In this document: one piece after another, positions 8,716-17,396 of the stretch
How the letters are laid out: every line of letters begins with the position of its first letter
How positions within the stretch are numbered: the stretch's first letter is position 1
Origin: Spirochaetota bacterium
GTDB taxonomy: Bacteria > Spirochaetota > UBA4802 > UBA5368
Reading direction: 5' to 3'
Length of the DNA stretch: 64,000 nucleotides
Assembly (NCBI GenBank): GCA_035477215.1
Contig: DATIKU010000021.1
Span: 1 to 64,000, forward strand
Program-made: the position numbers and the translations under genes
Notes under the pieces: model-generated
What the model was told of the DNA's origin: nothing
Database searches by the model: none
Seen by the model: the letters and a program-made list of their open reading frames with translations, nothing else

Positions 8716-8981
8716 ATGTGTTAATAATTTTTTCGCTTCACCATGGCCTTCCCTTTGGCGTTTTCCCCCGCCGCGGGGGGTGCAGCCTCCGTGCATGCCA
8801 CGACTACAATGCATAAAGTGTATGGTATATTTTTTATTGGGTCAGGCGATATTACCGTGCACGCGCGACGACGGGGTGTAATGCCGCCGGGCCGAAATTC
8901 CGACAGTAGTGGTATGTCGTCATGCCGAATCGGCGCGCGTATTCCCGCCGTTGGCGGCTCCACTTTAAGGGGGTGGTTTAA

Positions 8982-9302
8982 ATGGACTGGTTGTTCCTCG
9001 TCATAGCCGGAGTTTTCGAGATAGGCTGGCCGTTGGGACTCAAGATATCGCAGGCCCCGGCGAACAGGGTCCCCGGTATCGTTTTGGCGGTGGTCGCGAT
9101 GACTGCAAGCGGCGTGTTCCTCTGGCTTGCGCAGAAGACTATCCCCATGGGGACCGCCTACGCGGTCTGGACGGGGATCGGCGCGGCGGGGACGTTCATC
9201 GTCGGCGTCATCGTCTTCAAAGATTCCGCCGATATTCTCAGAATACTTTCCGTGCTCCTCATCATCGCCGGGGTGGTAGGGCTGAAGCTCGCGCACCGGT
9301 GA
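8982..9302 (+). CDS. gdx: SMR-family exporter, SugE/Gdx (guanidinium) type
   Basis: A 106-residue protein with four membrane helices. The conserved acidic residue lies in helix 1 (GVFEIGW, Glu13), followed by GLK. The stretch AVWTGIGAAGT in helix 3 is typical of the SugE/Gdx branch, whose members export guanidinium in exchange for protons as dual-topology dimers. It is a single gene, which also fits that branch. The ATG lies after GGGGGTGG. A truncated tetR gene faces it upstream. I looked for a guanidine riboswitch in the leader and saw none with confidence. It converges on the dehydrogenase gene 25 bp downstream. Confidence 0.9.
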   Translation: MDWLFLVIAGVFEIGWPLGLKISQAPANRVPGIVLAVVAMTASGVFLWLAQKTIPMGTAYAVWTGIGAAGTFIVGVIVFKDSADILRILSVLLIIAGVVGLKLAHR

Positions 9303-9327
9303 CGGGGGGACGCGGCGCCCCTGCCGG

Positions 9328-10434
9328 TCACAGCGGCAATTCGTAGCCTTTAAGCTTCAGCTCGTCGATCAACTGCTGCATCTCCTTCAATAAGTCCGGG
9401 CCTACCGGCACTCCCATCTCCCTGCGCTCCATCCAGGCGATGTGCTCCTTCTCTCCGGCGGTGTAGATGCGGCCGTGTCCCGGCATCTTCTTCGACGCGC
9501 GCAGCTCGCGCAGAATGTCGCCCGCGGTCTTTTTAAAGTCGGCCGGTTCGATAAAGGCGTCGACATTGATCGCGATGAAATAATGCCCCAGGCTGTAGGG
9601 GGCCTTTTTGCCGTCGCGCATTCCGGTGAGCATCTTCATGAAGCCGCCGCCCTGGAGCGCCGAGCAGAGTATCTCCACCACGGTGGCGTAGCCGTAGCCC
9701 TTATATCCGCCCCCCTCCTCGCCGATGCCTCCCAGCGGCGTGAGCGCCGCCGTGCCCTTCGTGAGGTCCTCGAGAATCTTCACCGTATCGGTGCGGGCGT
9801 TCCCGTCCAGGTCGATGACCCATCCGGCGGGCACGTCCCTGCCCTGGCGGGCGTAGACCTCGATCTTGCCGCGCTGGCTTATGGAGGTCGCGCAGTCGAG
9901 GAGGAAGGGGAAGTCCTCGTCGGTGGGGATGCCGAAGGTGATGGGGTTGGTGCCAAGCATGTTCTCCACGCCGAAGGTCGGGGCGATCGAGGGCCGCGCG
10001 TTGGTGCCGGTGATGCCGATCATGTTCTCGCGTACGGCCATGAGCGCATAGTAGCCGGCGATGCCGTAATGCGACGAGTTGCGCACCGCCGTCATGCCGA
10101 TACCGTAGGTCTTCGCCTTGTCCATCGCCATCCGCATCGCTCTTTTAGCGATGACGTGGCCCATGCCGTCGTGCCCGTCTATCACCGCGATGGCGGGGGC
10201 TTCCCGCACAATCTCGATCTTTGTAACCGGATTCAGGATGCCCGCTTTAATGCGGTCGTAATAGATGGGCTTGAGACGGTTCATGCCGTGCGAATCGAAG
10301 CCGAGCTTGTCGGCGGTTATGAGCACTTCCGCGACGATTTTGGCGTCCGCAACGGGAACGCCGACCCCCTCGAGCACGTCGATCATGAAGCGCTCGACAG
10401 TCTCGAAATCGATCCACACGGTATTCCTGTCCAT
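9328..10434 (-). CDS. Ldh2/malate-lactate dehydrogenase family oxidoreductase
   Basis: A 368-residue NAD(P)-dependent 2-hydroxyacid dehydrogenase of the Ldh2/YlbC family. It has the family N-terminus (ITADKLGFDSHGMNRL), the catalytic-region motif AVRNSSHYGIAGYY, and the conserved stretches GTNARPSIAP, LGTNPITFGIP and GGGYKGYG. Members oxidise or reduce malate, lactate, ureidoglycolate or similar acids; the substrate cannot be fixed from sequence alone. AAAGGAG precedes the ATG. It is soluble and monocistronic in appearance. A LarA-like racemase gene lies 1.8 kb away, so lactate or a related 2-hydroxyacid is a reasonable guess. Confidence 0.9.
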   Translation of the reverse strand: MDRNTVWIDFETVERFMIDVLEGVGVPVADAKIVAEVLITADKLGFDSHGMNRLKPIYYDRIKAGILNPVTKIEIVREAPAIAVIDGHDGMGHVIAKRAMRMAMDKAKTYGIGMTAVRNSSHYGIAGYYALMAVRENMIGITGTNARPSIAPTFGVENMLGTNPITFGIPTDEDFPFLLDCATSISQRGKIEVYARQGRDVPAGWVIDLDGNARTDTVKILEDLTKGTAALTPLGGIGEEGGGYKGYGYATVVEILCSALQGGGFMKMLTGMRDGKKAPYSLGHYFIAINVDAFIEPADFKKTAGDILRELRASKKMPGHGRIYTAGEKEHIAWMERREMGVPVGPDLLKEMQQLIDELKLKGYELPL

Positions 10435-10618
10435 CCCTGTCTCCTTTTACTGCCGCGGCGGCGGCGATAATGAAAATCAACTATATGTGCACATCGCCGA
10501 ATTCAGTCAATAAGGTTTTTTCACTCCGCCGTCCGCATAAATAATGCTGGATTTACGGAACCGTCTGTGGTGTAAAATACGGGTGCTTGCGCCGTGTAAC
10601 GGCTCCGGAGGTATCGTG

Positions 10619-10801
10619 ATGGATGAATTCCGTATCTGCCCCAACTGCGGCTATGCCCGCGGGTTCCACGCCTCGTTTCGAAAGGAGAAGGAGGGCCTGA
10701 TGGTGATTTTCATCTGTCCCGAGTGCGGATCGTCGTACGATATCGGACTCTTCGAAAACCGCATTTCCGAACTCGACCCCCGGCGCGGGGATAGCTACTA
10801 A
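10619..10801 (+). CDS. Small zinc-ribbon protein
   Basis: A 60-residue protein with two CxxC pairs, CPNC near 8-11 and CPEC near 38-41, which should hold one zinc ion. The rest is polar and has no membrane segment. The ATG at 10619 has GGAGG seven bases upstream, which makes it a better start than a longer in-frame ATG at 10544. Function is unknown. It is followed 17 bp later by the thioredoxin-like lipoprotein gene, so the two are probably co-transcribed. Confidence 0.75.
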   Translation: MDEFRICPNCGYARGFHASFRKEKEGLMVIFICPECGSSYDIGLFENRISELDPRRGDSY

Positions 10802-10818
10802 TTGAAAGGAGTACGATC

Positions 10819-11334
10819 ATGCGCATTCGTTTGTTTTTAGTCAGCATGCTTGCCGTGGTGGTTTTTCCCGGGTGCGGCGGACAGAGCGCCCCGAAGGGCG
10901 CCGTGCAATGGAAGAGCTATGAGGAGGGGATGAAGATCGTGCGGAGCGAGAAAAAGCCCGCGGTGGTCGATTTCTACGCCGCGTGGTGCCACTGGTGCGT
11001 CGTAATGGAGAAGGACACCTTCGCCAACGCGAATGTGATCCGCATGCTCGCCGATGATTTCGTGCCGATCAAGATCGACATGGAGTCGACGAAGTCGATT
11101 CCGGTGGATGGGCGAAATCTGAAACCGGCCGATTTCGCCGCAATGATGGGAGTGAGGGGGCTTCCCACCATCGTTTTCGTCGACAAAAACGGCGGGCTTA
11201 TTACGCAGATCCCCGGGTATATAAAGGCCGATACCTTTCTTCCGCTTCTTTCCTATATAAAAAGCGAGTGTTATCTTCAGCAGATAAGCTTCAAGGATTA
11301 TCTCGAGAAGAAGACCGACTGCGGCGTAAAGTAG
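10819..11334 (+). CDS. Thioredoxin-like lipoprotein
   Basis: A 171-residue secreted lipoprotein. The signal peptide ends in a lipobox (VFPGC, Cys19). A thioredoxin-fold domain follows with the redox pair in WCHWC (Cys57, Cys60), and the cis-proline region is GVRGLPTIVFVD. The layout resembles the C-terminal domain of DsbD and the thioredoxin_7 group. It would act in the periplasm on disulfides of exported proteins. GAAAGGAG lies upstream of the ATG. It follows the zinc-ribbon gene closely and converges on the hemolysin III-like gene six bases downstream. Confidence 0.9.
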   Translation: MRIRLFLVSMLAVVVFPGCGGQSAPKGAVQWKSYEEGMKIVRSEKKPAVVDFYAAWCHWCVVMEKDTFANANVIRMLADDFVPIKIDMESTKSIPVDGRNLKPADFAAMMGVRGLPTIVFVDKNGGLITQIPGYIKADTFLPLLSYIKSECYLQQISFKDYLEKKTDCGVK

Positions 11335-11340
11335 GGGGCG

Positions 11341-11979
11341 TCAGCTCCCTCCCACGGCGTCGAATACCAGGAAGTAGTGAAAGCCGGCACCCAGCAGTAT
11401 GAAGACATGGAATACCTCGTGGAACCCGAACCTCCCCGGAAGTGGGTCGGGTTTTTTAATCGCGTAGATTATCGCTCCCGCCATGTACGCCAGTCCCCCG
11501 GCGAGCAGAAGGACGAGGGCCCGGGCGGGCATCGCGTTTAACAGCTCCTTCACCGCCACTATGGCGACCCATCCCATGGCGACGTAGATGGCGACGGTGA
11601 CGCCGCGCGGCCGCGTGATCCATAGGAGCGTTATGGCGATGCCGGCGGCTACCAGGCCCCACTGCACGGCGACGATGCTCCATGCCCATGTCCGCGAGAG
11701 GTACGCGAATGCCACGGGCGTATAGGTGCCGGCGATCATTGCGTAGATGGCCGAATGGTCGAGTTTCCGAAACGCCGATCTCCCGTTCTCTCCGCTCCTG
11801 GCCGCGTGATAGACGCCGCTTGCGGTGAAAAGCAGCGTGGCCGAGACGCCGTAAACGAGCGCCGCGGCGAGTGTCCCGGTGTCGTGCCGCGCAACGACGG
11901 CGAGGACAACGGTTCCCGCCAGGGCCGCAACCGCGCCCGCAAAATGAGATATCGAAGAAAATGGTTGGCGAATGCTCAT
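11341..11979 (-). CDS. Hemolysin III / PAQR family membrane protein
   Basis: A 212-residue protein with about seven membrane helices. It has the metal-site residues of the PAQR superfamily: Ser and His in SGVYHAAR near helix 2, the stretch KLDHSAIYAMIAGTYTP, and His residues near the C-terminus (FHEVFHVFILLGAGFHY). Bacterial members are often annotated hemolysin III or YqfA; their role is not firmly known and may involve membrane lipid homeostasis. The ribosome site is weak. It is a single gene, convergent with the thioredoxin-like lipoprotein. Confidence 0.92.
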   Translation of the reverse strand: MSIRQPFSSISHFAGAVAALAGTVVLAVVARHDTGTLAAALVYGVSATLLFTASGVYHAARSGENGRSAFRKLDHSAIYAMIAGTYTPVAFAYLSRTWAWSIVAVQWGLVAAGIAITLLWITRPRGVTVAIYVAMGWVAIVAVKELLNAMPARALVLLLAGGLAYMAGAIIYAIKKPDPLPGRFGFHEVFHVFILLGAGFHYFLVFDAVGGS

Positions 11980-12066
11980 GGCTGAAATACCATCCGGTAT
12001 GCAAGAATCCTCTCGAAGAGGTACGGAGAAAGCGACAGCAATACCTGTGCGAAGGTTGCGATTTTT

Positions 12067-12276
12067 TCAACGAAGACGCGCGGCCGGTTCATGCGACGGG
12101 ATCGGCATCACCGCACGGAAATCGATGCCATCCTCGTTCATGCCGCGGCGCAGCGTCGATTCGGAGATCGAGACGGGGTCGAAGGCGCGGGCTTTCGTTA
12201 CGCCCGTCCTGGCGATGAGCGATCCCCCTCCCTCGTGCAATATGCCGCCGAGATGGGCGTGGACGCCGAGTATCAT
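12067..12276 (-). CDS. Possible small protein coupled to larA
   Basis: A 69-codon frame whose ATG overlaps the larA stop codon (ATGA, four bases). The protein starts MILGVHAHLGGIL and includes ARTGVTKARAFDPVSIS. I do not recognise it. The overlap suggests translational coupling, but no ribosome site is visible and the region is GC-rich, so chance frames are common here. It fills part of the 293-bp gap between larA and the hemolysin III-like gene, where I see nothing else. Confidence 0.25.
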   Translation of the reverse strand: MILGVHAHLGGILHEGGGSLIARTGVTKARAFDPVSISESTLRRGMNEDGIDFRAVMPIPSHEPAARLR

Positions 12277-13592
12277 TCGCGGACGATCGGGAAGGTCGCG
12301 CCGCCCTCCGGGAAAACGGCCACGTGCGCGCGCCGTCCGATCTTCTTCGCCGCGATGTCGACGATCGCCTGCGGATCGCGCGCGTGAACGAAAAAGCCGA
12401 ATTTTTTGATCTCATCGTCGCCAAGGGTCGGCACATGGAAGAAGAGGTCGTACTGGCGCATGAGCTGCATGGAGTAATACATGAGGAATTTCTCCTCCAC
12501 GTTGAGGCCCTTTTTCACCTTTTCGAGGAAGCCCATCACTCGCGAGGGGCCGATGGTCCGCAGTATCGTCTTCACGAGCCACAGTGGCTTGGAGTCCTCG
12601 GGCACCTTGATGTCGTCGGCTCCTCGCTCGGCAACCATGAAGGCGATTACCGCGCCGCCGGGCTTCAGCGCCGGGAGTGAATTCCCCACGCACTTCATCC
12701 CCTGCTTGAAGTTGATGTCCATGGGGTAGGAGTTGACGATGATGGCGTCCATCTTTCGATCGCAGACGAGGCCGCTGGTGCGGTTGTTGAAGGCCACGCC
12801 CTCGCGGTGGCAGGCGACGGGGTCGCCGGCGAAGGCGGCGGTGATTTTTTTTGTGTGGTCGATTGACACGTTCAGGCAGAAAACGGGCGCCTTTATGAGC
12901 CCCTGTATCTCCTCCAGGTCCTGGCGAAAGGAGTTCTTCCCGGGCATCATGCCGACGCGGTTGAAGATATATGGCGGTTCGGCGATGATGGAGTGATGAA
13001 TGCCGATCGTCTCGAAATAGGCGACGCCCGGCAGGATGTTCTTGAGGCCGCCGCCGAAACCCGCCCACAGGTGCGGCTCGACCATGCCGATCGAGATGAT
13101 GAGGTCGGCATCGGCGAGGTGTCCGTTCAGCCAGACCGGCGTTTTACGGCGAGTCTCTCCGAAGTGGTGGTTTTTATCCTTGTCGAACGCGTCGTGGTTC
13201 TCCCATTTTATTTTCGTCAGGTTCTTCGGTCCCACCTTCCGGGCCATCTCCTCCCCGGTCATCGGGGTGTGAATTCCGAGCGCCGGAATCAGGAGGACGT
13301 TCTTCATCGATGCGCCCGCCTTCGTGAGGGCCGCCAGGACCAGATGGAAGAACCGATCGGCCGGTGTCGGCCGGGTGTTGTCATCAACCACGATGACTAT
13401 TTTTTTACCCCCGAGCTTCATCTTCTCGATGGGCGTCGATTTCACCGGGTTGGCGAGCGCGGCCTTTACGAGTTTGAGCTCGTCGGCCGGCGCCTTCTCC
13501 TGTTTTCCCTCGGCCTTCGGATAATGGATGGTCCAGGTGTCGGGTACGTTGATCTTGAGTGTTTCGCCGCCCCAGGGGAGTTTGACTTGCAT
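12273..13592 (-). CDS. larA: LarA-like nickel-pincer racemase (DUF2088)
   Basis: A 439-residue protein of the nickel-dependent lactate racemase family. The residues that hold or serve the nickel pincer cofactor in LarA are all present at the same numbers: His108 (ALGIHTP), His174 and Lys184 (EPHLWAGFGGGLKN), His200 (GIHHS). The N-terminal loop DDNTRPTP is also typical. Family members racemise or epimerise 2-hydroxyacids, so the substrate could be lactate or another acid. The cofactor genes larB, larC and larE are not in this window. GAGG lies upstream of the ATG. Cytoplasmic. Confidence 0.88.
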   Translation of the reverse strand: MQVKLPWGGETLKINVPDTWTIHYPKAEGKQEKAPADELKLVKAALANPVKSTPIEKMKLGGKKIVIVVDDNTRPTPADRFFHLVLAALTKAGASMKNVLLIPALGIHTPMTGEEMARKVGPKNLTKIKWENHDAFDKDKNHHFGETRRKTPVWLNGHLADADLIISIGMVEPHLWAGFGGGLKNILPGVAYFETIGIHHSIIAEPPYIFNRVGMMPGKNSFRQDLEEIQGLIKAPVFCLNVSIDHTKKITAAFAGDPVACHREGVAFNNRTSGLVCDRKMDAIIVNSYPMDINFKQGMKCVGNSLPALKPGGAVIAFMVAERGADDIKVPEDSKPLWLVKTILRTIGPSRVMGFLEKVKKGLNVEEKFLMYYSMQLMRQYDLFFHVPTLGDDEIKKFGFFVHARDPQAIVDIAAKKIGRRAHVAVFPEGGATFPIVRE

Positions 13593-13652
13593 GATATACC
13601 TCGTGATCGGATATGATTATAAATAATAGACTTGTTGCGTAACTGACAAAAA

Positions 13653-13772
13653 TGTCATCGCGAGGAGGCCGCAGGCCGACGTGGCGATCTCAAAAGGCAA
13701 CAAGTTTTTACCAAGAAACCAAATGCGTCATGAGATTGCCACGCCCCGATAAAGCCGGGGCTCGCAATGACA
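13653..13772. repeat. Imperfect inverted repeat, dispersed-element type
   Basis: The left arm, 13653-13692, begins TGTCATCGCGAGG and ends GTGGCGATCTCA. The right arm, 13731-13772, is its inverted counterpart, beginning TGAGATTGCCACG and ending CTCGCAATGACA. About 38 bp separate the arms, and each arm has its own small GC hairpin. This TGTCATTGCGAG type sequence is a common dispersed palindrome in environmental bacterial genomes, from general knowledge. The remainder of the 409-bp gap (13593-14001) holds no gene. Confidence 0.75.
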
Positions 13773-14001
13773 CTCAGTAAAGCATCAACTCTGATGATAC
13801 AGAACTCCGAGTGTACTATAACTCCGATTTTACGGAACAAATCGAAGTATCTGTTATAAAGCGGGAATGTCAAGAACTTGTTGCCCGGACGGGAGGCCCG
13901 GCAACGAAAAACGTATGGACATGCCGCGCGCCGTATGATACTCAATGAATTTAATTGCCCGTACGGGGTCCGGGAATACGCCATTATTAGAGGACGATCC
14001 G

Positions 14002-15270
14002 ATGAAGAGAACATTTCCCTTCCTGTGTGCGTTCCTTGCGCTTTCGATCCAGTCCGTGTCCGCGCAGGACTTTTACGACAGCCAGCGCAAGGGCAACCGG
14101 GACATGGTCAAGCGGCAATACGCCGCCGACCTCGAGAAGAAGGAGGCCATCCTCCGCAAGATGCGCGAGTTTATCGGCGAGATAAACGGACGTCTGAAGC
14201 AGGGGAGTTCCACGAAGATCGACGTTCCGATCGATATCGAGTCGGTGAGCGACATCAAGACGACCGACCTTATCCACACATCGAAGAAAGTGCCGCCCAG
14301 GGAATATGCGTATCTCCTCGACGATGTCGCGTATCACGAGGAAGGCAAAAGCGGGAGCGCGGCGCTGGGAAGGTGCGCTTTCGGGGAGAAGGTGGAGCTG
14401 CTGCTGCAGTCCGAGGAGATGGAAACCGTGGACCGCGTGCGCGGCCCCTGGCTTCTGGCGCGCCGCGCGGGCGGCGAGGAGGGCTGGGTTTTTTCGGGAT
14501 ATCTTTCAAAAGACAGGCCGGGCAAAAGGATTAAAAAAGAGACCGCCCCGCCGCCCGTCGTCGAGGCGCCGGTAGAGAAGAAAAGCGCCGGCGCCTTCTA
14601 CGCTTACGTCGCCGCCGCCGACGTTCTCATGCGTGCGTCGGGCTCGAGCTCCGGAAGCGTGACGGGAAGGTTCGATTTCGCCGAGCGCCTGGAGGTACTC
14701 GAGCAGTCGAACCAGACGGAGACCATCGGCGGCAAGACGCGGCCGTGGTTCCGGGTCGGACGGCTGGACGGCTCCGAGGGCTGGATATTCGGCGGTTTCC
14801 TCCAGAAGAAGGTGCCCGAGCGGCCGGCCGCCGGGGACGCCGCGACGGGAGAGGACGCTCCCGCCCTGACGACGGGTTCCCGGGAATTCGCCGTGCCGAC
14901 AACGGGGAAGGTGTCGAGCAGGTTCGGTCACCGGGTACATCCGGTGACGAAAAAATCCCAGAGCTTTCACAGCGGCATCGACATCTTCGCGCCCAGGGGC
15001 ACCAGGGTCAACGCCACCGCCGACGGGGTGGTGAAGACGGCCTCGTACAAGAATAACGGATACGGCAATCTTATCATACTCGAGCACGAAAAGGAGCTGT
15101 CGTCGTACTACGCGCATCTCGAGGAGATACTCGTTTCGCCGGGACAGCTCGTGAGGAAGGGCGACCTCATCGGAACGGTCGACTCCACCGGCATGTCGAC
15201 CGGCAACCACCTGCATTTCGAGGTGCGGCGCGGCGGGAAGGCGATGGACCCCGACGAGTTTCTGCGCTGA
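14002..15270 (+). CDS. M23 (LytM) cell-wall peptidase with SH3-like domains
   Basis: A 422-residue secreted protein. A signal peptide (MKRTFPFLCAFLALSIQSVSA) is followed by a charged helical stretch, two SH3-like domains (about 95-170 and 200-270, each with a GxxGWIFxG-like end), and a C-terminal M23 domain. The zinc site is visible as His in FHSGID and the HLHFE motif, so the enzyme is probably an active endopeptidase on peptidoglycan cross-links. The start at 14002 is chosen because it begins the signal peptide and follows GAGGA; an in-frame ATG at 13945 would add 19 residues before it. It acts in the periplasm. Confidence 0.92.
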   Translation: MKRTFPFLCAFLALSIQSVSAQDFYDSQRKGNRDMVKRQYAADLEKKEAILRKMREFIGEINGRLKQGSSTKIDVPIDIESVSDIKTTDLIHTSKKVPPREYAYLLDDVAYHEEGKSGSAALGRCAFGEKVELLLQSEEMETVDRVRGPWLLARRAGGEEGWVFSGYLSKDRPGKRIKKETAPPPVVEAPVEKKSAGAFYAYVAAADVLMRASGSSSGSVTGRFDFAERLEVLEQSNQTETIGGKTRPWFRVGRLDGSEGWIFGGFLQKKVPERPAAGDAATGEDAPALTTGSREFAVPTTGKVSSRFGHRVHPVTKKSQSFHSGIDIFAPRGTRVNATADGVVKTASYKNNGYGNLIILEHEKELSSYYAHLEEILVSPGQLVRKGDLIGTVDSTGMSTGNHLHFEVRRGGKAMDPDEFLR

Positions 15271-15312
15271 CGGTTTCGTTCCACACGGATCACCGGGGCG
15301 CCGGCGCGCATC

Positions 15313-16731
15313 TCAATCGAAGTTGATTTCTTCCGACGGCAGCTTGAGGCCCGCGTCGTCGCGCACGGCCGGTTCGGTGCGCTCGATGCCGTCCATGGGG
15401 CCGGTCTCATCGAGCGGCCCCGCCGGTCGGGCCGGCGGGCCGCCTTCGTCCGGGTCGGCGCCCGCGCCCGCCCTTCGCGCGGGCGCCGCGCTGCGGTGCT
15501 GCTCCTTCCTCGATGGCGAGTCGCCGTCCCACGATGAGATATGGTCCCTCGACCGGTAGAACTTCGCCTTCGTCGAGAGGACGCTCGGGTTCTCGATGGA
15601 GACCTGACCGAAGTTGAACTCGAGGTTCGGATCGTCCAGGAGTGTCCCCATGGCCTTTTCGCTCTGCGCGACCGGGATGCCCGACATCCGGAGCAGTTCG
15701 TCGATGCCGAAAGTGAGTGTGACGGAACCGGTGCTCTTGAGCGACACGCGGTCTTCGAGTAGCTTGTTCTCGAGGAAGGCGTAGATTCTGGTGATGGGCT
15801 GTGCGTACACCTTGGATTCGAGGCGTATGTAGGTGAACCATATGCGCTGGCTGATGGCCATGAATATTTTGCTCGCGATGGCGGACGACTTGGCCAGGAC
15901 CTCGGCGAAGTTTTCTTTCTTGATGGACAACAGCGTCGTCGTCCCCATGCTGATGGCGGTGGCGTTACGCGGTTTGTTCGATATGATCGCGAGTTCGCCG
16001 AAGATGTCGCCGCCTTTAAGGACCGAAAGCAGGACCTCCTGCCCCCCGCCGACCTTTATGATCTTCACCCTTCCTTCCTTGATGATGAACAGGTCATCGC
16101 CCTTTTCGAATTCGGCGAAGATCATCTGGCCGTCGCGGAATATGCCAGACGAGCCGTTCTCGATGAGTCCCGCGGAAGGGGACGCGTCCGGTCCGCGCAT
16201 CTCGGCCAGCAGCGACCGGATTTCCCCGGAATGCGCCCCGCCGGGGTACTGCTCCGCGCAGCTTTCGAGGATGTGCCGCGCGTAATCGTGCCTGCCCGAG
16301 AGACGATAGTGGCGCGCCAGGTCGAAGAGCCTGGTCTCGTCTTCGATGAAGTCATCGTCCTGGGGGTCCAGGGAGAGCATCATCTCGTTGTAGGTGCGCA
16401 GCTCGTTCGCGAAGTAGTTCAGTATCTTGATCGCGACCTTCGGGTTGTTCTGCACCAGTTCGATGAAGCGCTCACGCTTCAGGGTGATGATGAGCGAGTC
16501 CCTGCGCGCGATCGCCGATTCCATCCTGGGGCGTTTGCAGAGCGTCGAGGTGAACCCGAAGACCTCGCCCTGGCGCACCAGCGGTTTGTGCAGCTTTATG
16601 CGGTCGTTGTTGCCGTGAAGGCCGACCTCCCCCTTCTCGACGATGAAGATATCGTTGGAGTCCTCGTCGCCCTCAACGTACACATAGGCGCCGGCCCTGA
16701 AAACGCTTTTTTTTCCCGTTTCCGGTGCCAT
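15313..16731 (-). CDS. Protein with two cyclic-nucleotide-binding domains
   Basis: A 472-residue protein with two cNMP-binding (Crp/Fnr-type) domains, at about 8-110 (GEVFGFTSTLCKRPRMESA) and 195-300 (GGDIFGELAIISNKPRNATA). The second keeps the GE...R pattern of a phosphate-binding cassette. A short TPR-like helical linker lies between them. After 300, a helical region (FGIDELLRMSGI) looks like a degenerate winged helix, so DNA binding is doubtful. The last 80 residues are rich in Pro, Gly and Arg. Similar double-domain proteins are common in Leptospira-type spirochaetes, from memory. It starts two bases after the DJ-1 gene, so the two form an operon. Confidence 0.85.
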   Translation of the reverse strand: MAPETGKKSVFRAGAYVYVEGDEDSNDIFIVEKGEVGLHGNNDRIKLHKPLVRQGEVFGFTSTLCKRPRMESAIARRDSLIITLKRERFIELVQNNPKVAIKILNYFANELRTYNEMMLSLDPQDDDFIEDETRLFDLARHYRLSGRHDYARHILESCAEQYPGGAHSGEIRSLLAEMRGPDASPSAGLIENGSSGIFRDGQMIFAEFEKGDDLFIIKEGRVKIIKVGGGQEVLLSVLKGGDIFGELAIISNKPRNATAISMGTTTLLSIKKENFAEVLAKSSAIASKIFMAISQRIWFTYIRLESKVYAQPITRIYAFLENKLLEDRVSLKSTGSVTLTFGIDELLRMSGIPVAQSEKAMGTLLDDPNLEFNFGQVSIENPSVLSTKAKFYRSRDHISSWDGDSPSRKEQHRSAAPARRAGAGADPDEGGPPARPAGPLDETGPMDGIERTEPAVRDDAGLKLPSEEINFD

Positions 16732-16733
16732 CG

Positions 16734-17282
16734 TCAGAGCCAGTAGACCTGCATGGCGTCTCTCAATTCTCTCATCATTGTTTTTCCCGCAAGCGCCTCG
16801 ACCAGGGCGAGTGCGAAGGGTATGGCACAGCCGGGGCCCCTGCCGGTAATGACCGTTCCATCCACCTCGACGGGGGCGCCGGTCGGTGTCGCACCCTTCA
16901 TCTCGCTCTCAAACCCCGGAAAGCAGGTCGCCTTTTTCCCGGCCAGTACGCCGGCGTGGCCCAGCACCATGGGGGCCGCACAGAGCGCGGCGGTGATGCC
17001 TCCCCGTTGGTGTATGCTCCGTATAAACGAGATGACGATATCGCTCTTCTTCAAGTTGTCGCTTCCGGGCATGCCGCCGGGAAGCACGATCGCTCCGAAG
17101 TCGTCGGGCTCGAGCCCGGCCAGGGGCTCGTCCGCCGTAACGGGAATGGCGTGCGATCCGCGAACCGGATTGCCGGCGAGGCTCGCGCTAATCGTGCTGA
17201 GCCCGGCCCGGCGCAGAACATCGAGTATGGTGACGGCCTCGATCTCTTCAAATCCCTCGGCGAGGGGAACGAGTATCTTCAT
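16734..17282 (-). CDS. DJ-1/PfpI family protein
   Basis: A 182-residue protein of the DJ-1/YajL branch. The conserved glutamate is in EGFEEIEA and the reactive cysteine in the nucleophile elbow AALCAAPMVLG. Reported roles in the family include glyoxalase or deglycase-like repair and oxidative-stress protection, and the exact activity is debated. GGGGAGG lies upstream of the ATG. It is cytoplasmic. The double cNMP-domain gene follows after two bases, and pth lies 114 bp upstream on the same strand. Confidence 0.92.
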   Translation of the reverse strand: MKILVPLAEGFEEIEAVTILDVLRRAGLSTISASLAGNPVRGSHAIPVTADEPLAGLEPDDFGAIVLPGGMPGSDNLKKSDIVISFIRSIHQRGGITAALCAAPMVLGHAGVLAGKKATCFPGFESEMKGATPTGAPVEVDGTVITGRGPGCAIPFALALVEALAGKTMMRELRDAMQVYWL

Positions 17283-17396
17283 GGAAACCTCCCCTTCGAC
17301 AACGGGAAGCGTTCGTCCTTCCCTGTGTCCGTGCCGTATTCAGAAACCATTTTCGTCGCTTCGTCAAGGCATATTCATCGTGGATGAAGCAGCTGT

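Noticed and set aside
8716-8981. A guanidine riboswitch upstream of the gdx-like gene
   Set aside because: I could not identify the conserved loops of any known guanidine riboswitch class by eye. A covariance-model search would decide.
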